DNA of 64,000 bases, from positions 18,460 to 82,459 of the forward strand of contig NZ_JAUSWB010000011.1 in the NCBI RefSeq assembly GCF_030814955.1. The letters are read 5' to 3'. The notes beneath the pieces were generated by a model. It was not told where the DNA came from, ran no database searches, and was given only the letters and a program-made list of their open reading frames with translations. Every line of letters starts with the position of its first letter. Position 1 is the first letter of the stretch. Positions 60,024-64,000 of this stretch are shown here, piece after piece. The position numbers were made by a program, and so were the translations under genes. This DNA is from Planomicrobium stackebrandtii (lineage in GTDB: Bacteria > Bacillota > Bacilli > Bacillales_A > Planococcaceae).

Positions 60024-61763
60024 ATGAAAAAGAAGAATAAAGAAACGGGTCTGAAGCCATTTGTTTCGCTGTTGTTATCGTTGAAGATTCCGAAGCTGGC
60101 GCTGGCTATTGGCCTGCTTGCCAGTTTGGTCACTACGCTTGTCGGCCTCGTAGTTCCGCTATTGACAAAAAATCTGGTGGATGGCTTTTCCTTTGACTCG
60201 TTAAGTGCACCATTGATTGCTGGAATAGGTGCTGCTTTTATTGTCCAAGCAGTCATCAATGGCGTTTCGATTTACTTGTTGAGCATGGTTGGTCAGCGGG
60301 TAGTCGCAGGATTGAGAGAACGGATGTGGGCGCAGTTGATCCGCTTGCGCGTCAGTTATTTCGATCAGCATTCGAGCGGAGAAACGGTAAGCCGGGTTGT
60401 CAATGATACAGGGATCGTCCGCAATTTAATCACGGATCATTTTCCGTCATTCGTCACAGGCATTATTTCTATAGTTGGTGCAGTGATTATTTTAGTCATT
60501 CTGGATTGGAAGATGACTTTGGTTATGATGCTGGCAGTGCCGCTGACAATTGCGGTGATGATTCCTCTGGGACGCCAAATGGCCAAAATTTCTCGGAACC
60601 TGCAGGATGAGACCGCCCATTTTACGGGCCATGTCCAGCAGACGCTGGGAGAGATCCGTTTAATGAAATCATCGACAGCAGAAGCTACAGAAGAAGCCCG
60701 AGGTGTACAAGGGATTCACAAATTATTTACGCTGGGCATGAAAGAAGCGAAAATTTATGCGTTGATTGCTCCATTGATGTACTTAGTGGTCATGGTGGTT
60801 ATTGTGTCGATTATCGGCTATGGCGGAATCCGTGTAGCAAATGGCGAAATGTCAACAGGTTCACTCGTCGCATTTCTCCTGTATTTATTCCAAATTATTG
60901 TCCCAATGGCAACGTTCGCCCGATTTTTTACAGAGCTTCAAAAAGCCAAAGGCGCAACAGAACGCATTATTGGCATACTCGATCTGCCGCTGGAAGAACA
61001 GCAGCAAAAGCCTGATATGGATATTGCAGGTAAAGCGTTGCGGTTGGACGGGTTGAGCTTTGCTTATGACAAAGGGGAACCGGTCCTAGCAGATGTATCA
61101 TTCGAAGCTCAGCCGGGAGAAATGATTGCGTTTGCAGGACCGAGCGGCGGTGGGAAAACGACCGTTTTTGGCTTGATCGAGCGATTTTACGAGCCCCTGT
61201 CCGGGAACATTACAATTGGAAACATCCCGATCAATGAGATCTCAATCGCTTCATGGCGCGATCAAATTGGTTATGTTTCACAGGAAAGTGCCATGATGGG
61301 GGGCACCATCCGTGAAAACCTGACTTATGGTTTGCCGGATTCGGAAACGATTTCAGCTGAAGAGCTTTGGCGGGTGGCGCGTATGGCTTATGCGGAAGAT
61401 TTCATCCGTAGCTTTGCCGACGGGCTGGATACGGAAGTTGGAGAGCGCGGCGTCAAATTATCAGGCGGCCAGCGTCAGCGCATCGCTATTGCACGAGCCT
61501 TTTTGCGCGATCCCAAAATTTTGATGATGGATGAAGCGACCGCAAGCTTGGACAGCCAGTCAGAGGGCATTGTTCAGCAGGCGCTAAGCCGGTTGATGGA
61601 AGGGCGCACAACCTTAGTGATTGCCCATCGGCTGTCAACGATCGTTGATGCAGACAAAATTGTTTTTATTGAAAAAGGGCATGTGACTGGAATTGGAACG
61701 CACCGGGAGTTGACTGTCTCCCACTCCCTTTACCGTGAGTTTGCCGAACAGCAATTAACTTGA
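60024..61763 (+). CDS. BmrA/LmrA-like ABC multidrug exporter
   Basis: 579 residues: six membrane helices (about 20-310) fused to an ATPase domain. Walker A GPSGGGKTTVFGL, Q-loop IGYVSQES, signature LSGGQRQRIAIARAF, Walker B ILMMDEATASLD and H-loop AHRLST are intact. It should act as a homodimer exporting hydrophobic drugs. A MerR-TipAS regulator gene follows; its promoter overlaps this gene's end. No clear promoter is visible in the short gap upstream. Confidence 0.93.
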   Translation: MKKKNKETGLKPFVSLLLSLKIPKLALAIGLLASLVTTLVGLVVPLLTKNLVDGFSFDSLSAPLIAGIGAAFIVQAVINGVSIYLLSMVGQRVVAGLRERMWAQLIRLRVSYFDQHSSGETVSRVVNDTGIVRNLITDHFPSFVTGIISIVGAVIILVILDWKMTLVMMLAVPLTIAVMIPLGRQMAKISRNLQDETAHFTGHVQQTLGEIRLMKSSTAEATEEARGVQGIHKLFTLGMKEAKIYALIAPLMYLVVMVVIVSIIGYGGIRVANGEMSTGSLVAFLLYLFQIIVPMATFARFFTELQKAKGATERIIGILDLPLEEQQQKPDMDIAGKALRLDGLSFAYDKGEPVLADVSFEAQPGEMIAFAGPSGGGKTTVFGLIERFYEPLSGNITIGNIPINEISIASWRDQIGYVSQESAMMGGTIRENLTYGLPDSETISAEELWRVARMAYAEDFIRSFADGLDTEVGERGVKLSGGQRQRIAIARAFLRDPKILMMDEATASLDSQSEGIVQQALSRLMEGRTTLVIAHRLSTIVDADKIVFIEKGHVTGIGTHRELTVSHSLYREFAEQQLT

Positions 61764-61772
61764 TGATACCGC

Positions 61773-61803
61773 TTGACCTTGACGCTACGTCAAGGTATAT
61801 AGT
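61773..61803 (+). promoter_or_regulatory. MerR-type promoter with 19-bp spacer and palindrome
   Basis: TTGACC (61773-61778), 19 bases, TATAGT (61798-61803). A perfect palindrome (61776-61796; half-site ACCTTGACG, centre CTA) fills the spacer. A long spacer with a palindrome is the mark of MerR-family activation by DNA twisting. The regulator gene starts 22 bases downstream, implying autoregulation. Confidence 0.88.
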
Positions 61804-61825
61804 GGGTTTATCAGGAGGTGGAGAT

Positions 61826-62587
61826 ATGGAATATACGATTCAAAAACTGGGGAACTTGACCGGGATCAGCACGCGGACCCTGCGCTACTACGATGAAATC
61901 GATTTGTTAAAGCCAGCAAGAAAAAGTTCAGCGGGTTACCGGATCTATAGTCAGCAGGAAGTGGACAAGCTGCAGCACATTCTGTTTTACCGCGAACTTG
62001 GACTGGAGCTCGAACAAATAAAAACCATCGTCAATGATTCCGATTTCGACTATGCCGAAGCTTTAGAAGAACATCGAAAAAAATTAATCGCCAAACGCAT
62101 GCAACTAGACCTCCTGATTACCAATGTGGAAAAAACCATTTCTGCAAAAAAAGGAGAGAGTACGATGGCTGATAAAGAAAAATTCGAGGGCTTTAAACAA
62201 AAGCTGGTGGATGACAACGAACAGCAGTATGGCAGTGAAATACGAAGCGAATATGGCGACGAATTGGTTGACCAGTCCAATGCCAAGATGTTGAATATGA
62301 GTGAAGAGCAATACCAGGAATTCACACGCCTGGAACAGCGGGTATTGGCCAGTTTGGCAGATGCTGTGAAAACAGGAGATCCATCAAGCGATGCAGCCCA
62401 GCAAACTGCTGATTTGCATCGCCAATGGCTGGGCTTTACATGGCCATCCTACAGCAAAGAAGCGCACAAGGGACTTGCCGAAATGTATGTGGCTGATGAG
62501 CGGTTTGCTGCGTATTACGACAAAGCACACCCCGGAGCTGCACAATTCCTGCGCGATGCGATTGTCATTTATACACAGCAGGAATAG
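61826..62587 (+). CDS. MerR-family regulator with TipAS drug-sensing domain
   Basis: 253 residues from ATG 61826 (AGGAGGTG upstream); the longer frame from 61760 includes the promoter and is rejected. The N-terminal MerR helix-turn-helix reads LGNLTGISTRTLRYYDEIDLLKPARKSSAGYRIYS, followed by a coiled-coil dimer helix. The C-terminal half (from about 130; YGDELVDQSNAKMLNMSEEQY, LHRQWLGFTW, YYDKAHPGAAQFLRDAI) is a TipAS domain, which binds thiopeptide-like drugs. It may also control the exporter upstream. Confidence 0.92.
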   Translation: MEYTIQKLGNLTGISTRTLRYYDEIDLLKPARKSSAGYRIYSQQEVDKLQHILFYRELGLELEQIKTIVNDSDFDYAEALEEHRKKLIAKRMQLDLLITNVEKTISAKKGESTMADKEKFEGFKQKLVDDNEQQYGSEIRSEYGDELVDQSNAKMLNMSEEQYQEFTRLEQRVLASLADAVKTGDPSSDAAQQTADLHRQWLGFTWPSYSKEAHKGLAEMYVADERFAAYYDKAHPGAAQFLRDAIVIYTQQE

Positions 62588-62599
62588 AGAGAAGGAAAC

Positions 62600-62638
62600 T
62601 GCAGACATGCCCAAAATGGGAGGTCTGCATTTTTTTAT
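62600..62638 (+). terminator. terminator after merR
   Basis: TGCAGAC...CCC and GGG..GTCTGCA arms followed by a T run. Confidence 0.85.
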
Positions 62639-62745
62639 GATCGAATCTGGAAGAAGGTGGGCAAGGTGGCCAAACGTGCAAAAAGCTATATTATCCCCAG
62701 TTATATGAATCGAGAAAGACGTTTGTCTTCATTTTTAACTTGATT

Positions 62746-62884
62746 TGCTTCCGCTTTTCTTAATGTCCAGCTTCACCGGCCAACTCCTCGGGACATAAGC
62801 CAGTCTGGCTGTGCGGCTGAAAAACGCCGCTTCGCCGGAGTGTCTTATGCCCGTCGAATCTACACGGCTGCTTCCGCTTTTCTT
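62746..62884. repeat. dispersed intergenic repeat element, single copy
   Basis: Flanked by exact 16-base direct repeats TGCTTCCGCTTTTCTT (62746-62761 and 62869-62884). The interior contains TGTGCGGCTGAAAAACGCC, CTTCGCCGG, CATAAGCC and TTATGCCCGTC, shared with the element at 41046-41307. The interval 62588-63005 holds no gene apart from this and the merR terminator. Confidence 0.8.
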
Positions 62885-63005
62885 GTTTACAAATCATTAA
62901 CAATTGTTTACACCTCTGTTATGGCATATTCCTGTCAGCTTGGTATACTGAAACCAATTAAAGCAGCTGCCAACGATTCGTTTTAATCGAAAAGGAGAGG
63001 TTTGC

Positions 63006-63845
63006 ATGCACGGGAAGAACAAGAAGGCACCGATTGTAAAAGTCATGTCGTTTAACATTGCTCATGGTTTAGGGATGGATGGAATAGTTGATTTGGAAAA
63101 GACCGCTGAAGTCATTGAGGATTCCTGTGCTACCATCGTTGCCCTGCAGGAGGTTGACCGCTATTTTTCTGACCGTAGTTCGTTTGTTGACCAAGTGGAG
63201 TGGCTAAGTGAAAGACTTGGCATGTACGCTGCCTATGGCGCCAATATGAATTTTGCGCCTGAAGATTCGGAACGGCCGAATCGACAATACGGCAATATGA
63301 TTTTAAGCAAGTATCCGATCAAGTATGTAGAAAACCATTTGTTGACGCAAGTGCATTGCCCTTTTGGCAACAATGAACAGCGCGGAATTTTAGAAACTGT
63401 TATCGAAGTGGATGGGATTTACTTAAGTGTCTTCAATACCCATTTGGCATTAAAAGATGAAGAATTGGTTGTCAGTGTTGATGAAATCCTGGCGATTACA
63501 GGGAAAAGCCATTTTCCTCGGATCATCGCAGGTGATTTCAACGCCACCGCGTCAAATGTGCACATGCAAAAGCTGAGCAAGCATTTCCAGGATGCATTCC
63601 TGAAAATGAAAAGAGGAGATGCATACACATACCCATCTCCTTATGTGAACAAAGATACGACTGAAGTTTTCTGGCCGGCGACGCGAATTGACTACATTTT
63701 GGCTGATAGCGAAGTGGATGTCGTTCAAGTAGCGGTTATTGAAACAGCAGTTTCCGATCATTTGCCGATTGTCGCAGATATGGTCTTGGCTGATGCGAAG
63801 GTAGGCGTGAAAGACCGCGTACAAAAAGCGAGCGCAAAGGTTTAA
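63006..63845 (+). CDS. endonuclease/exonuclease/phosphatase-family protein
   Basis: 279 residues. VMSFNIAHGLG, the Mg-binding Glu in VALQEVDRY, GDFNAT, and the catalytic SDHLPIVADM are the EEP-fold motifs. There is no signal peptide. It hydrolyses a phosphodiester or phosphate ester; DNA, lipid or nucleotide substrates are all possible. AAAGGAGAGG lies before ATG 63006. Confidence 0.88.
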   Translation: MHGKNKKAPIVKVMSFNIAHGLGMDGIVDLEKTAEVIEDSCATIVALQEVDRYFSDRSSFVDQVEWLSERLGMYAAYGANMNFAPEDSERPNRQYGNMILSKYPIKYVENHLLTQVHCPFGNNEQRGILETVIEVDGIYLSVFNTHLALKDEELVVSVDEILAITGKSHFPRIIAGDFNATASNVHMQKLSKHFQDAFLKMKRGDAYTYPSPYVNKDTTEVFWPATRIDYILADSEVDVVQVAVIETAVSDHLPIVADMVLADAKVGVKDRVQKASAKV

Positions 63846-63877
63846 GCAATTGCCCTCATCATTCAAATAATGAAAAA

Positions 63878-63906
63878 ACCGGAAGCTCTATTAGAGAGCT
63901 TCCGGT
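63878..63906. terminator. bidirectional terminator
   Basis: ACCGGAAGCTCT and AGAGCTTCCGGT arms around ATTAG-type loop. An A tract lies on the left, so it is best suited to a minus-strand transcript coming from the right. Confidence 0.75.
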
Positions 63907-63927
63907 CAGACTGTAGACAAACTCGAT

Positions 63928-64000
63928 TCATTCGAGGTGTCTGCGGTCTTTTTTGTGTTGGAAAATAATCGCTCCGGTCGCTTTGGGGATGGCTCCCGCC
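63928..64000 (-). CDS. possible C-terminal end of a minus-strand gene
   Basis: One minus-strand frame (from base 63999) stays open to the window edge and ends at TGA 63928-63930, giving AGAIPKATGAIIFQHKKDRRHLE. The terminator at 63878-63906 lies just beyond. Only 23 residues are visible and I cannot name the family. Confidence 0.4.
   Translation of the reverse strand, partial: AGAIPKATGAIIFQHKKDRRHLE

Noticed and set aside
1..64000. CRISPR array, rRNA, tRNA, transposase or prophage genes
   Set aside because: No regularly spaced repeats, no tRNA-like cloverleaf that I could recognise, and no transposase or phage structural gene were seen; the only selfish-element candidates are the hag introns and the non-coding repeats.

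Overview
The window looks like chromosome of a low-to-moderate GC, motile, Gram-positive bacterium of the Bacillales. The marks of this are FliY in place of FliN, SwrB- and SwrD-like proteins, the FliW-CsrA-flagellin control module, sigma-D promoters, strong AGGAGG ribosome sites, many TTG/GTG starts, and hairpin/T-tract terminators. Gene order and dispersed-repeat style suggest Planococcaceae (Planococcus or Planomicrobium type). That family call is an inference, not a database match.

Bases 1-36000 are one nearly continuous flagellar supercluster. It starts with the end of a class III cyclase gene, then fliW-csrA-hag, a YjfB-like gene, a flagellar-type glucosaminidase-like protein, flaG-fliD-fliT-fliS, motA-motB-fliL, and yvyF-flgM-flgN-flgK-flgL. 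The rod genes flhO-flhP lie on the opposite strand. A predicted c-di-GMP-I riboswitch then leads the long fla operon (flgB to flhG, sigD, swrB). A YaaR-like gene and a PilZ protein close the cluster. No chemotaxis gene (cheY, cheB, cheA, cheW, cheC, cheD) is present at the places where the Bacillus subtilis fla/che operon carries them.

The most striking object is the flagellin gene. Its open frame stops early at 2214, but the missing C-terminal D0 helix is found downstream in pieces separated by two related group I introns (about 2197-2557 and 2627-2997). The second intron begins with its own 14-codon flagellin tail plus stop. The same mRNA could therefore give two 369-residue flagellins with different C-termini, depending on whether intron 2 is removed.

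Bases 36000-64000 are ordinary metabolic, transport and regulatory genes: a NAT-like protein, a HAD phosphatase, a Nudix hydrolase, an oppABCD peptide importer without oppF, a pxpBCA 5-oxoprolinase operon (minus strand), an orphan amino-acid-binding lipoprotein, a TetR-controlled ABC-2 exporter, lrgAB (minus), brnQ with a GntR/FCD regulator sharing an operator-like motif, two tandem SpoIIAA-like proteins, an RlmI-type methyltransferase, a fosmidomycin-resistance-type MFS pump, a GNAT, a BmrA-like ABC exporter followed by a MerR-TipAS regulator with a classic 19-bp-spacer promoter, and an endonuclease/exonuclease/phosphatase-fold protein. Two copies of a dispersed non-coding repeat (41046-41307 and 62746-62884) and a separate long-hairpin repeat (7043-7166) lie between genes.

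The flagellar genes appear to work as a regulated hierarchy. Riboswitch and PilZ protein sense c-di-GMP, FlgM/SigD time late genes through three sigma-D promoters seen here, FliW/CsrA controls hag translation, and splicing of the hag pre-mRNA adds a further possible control layer.
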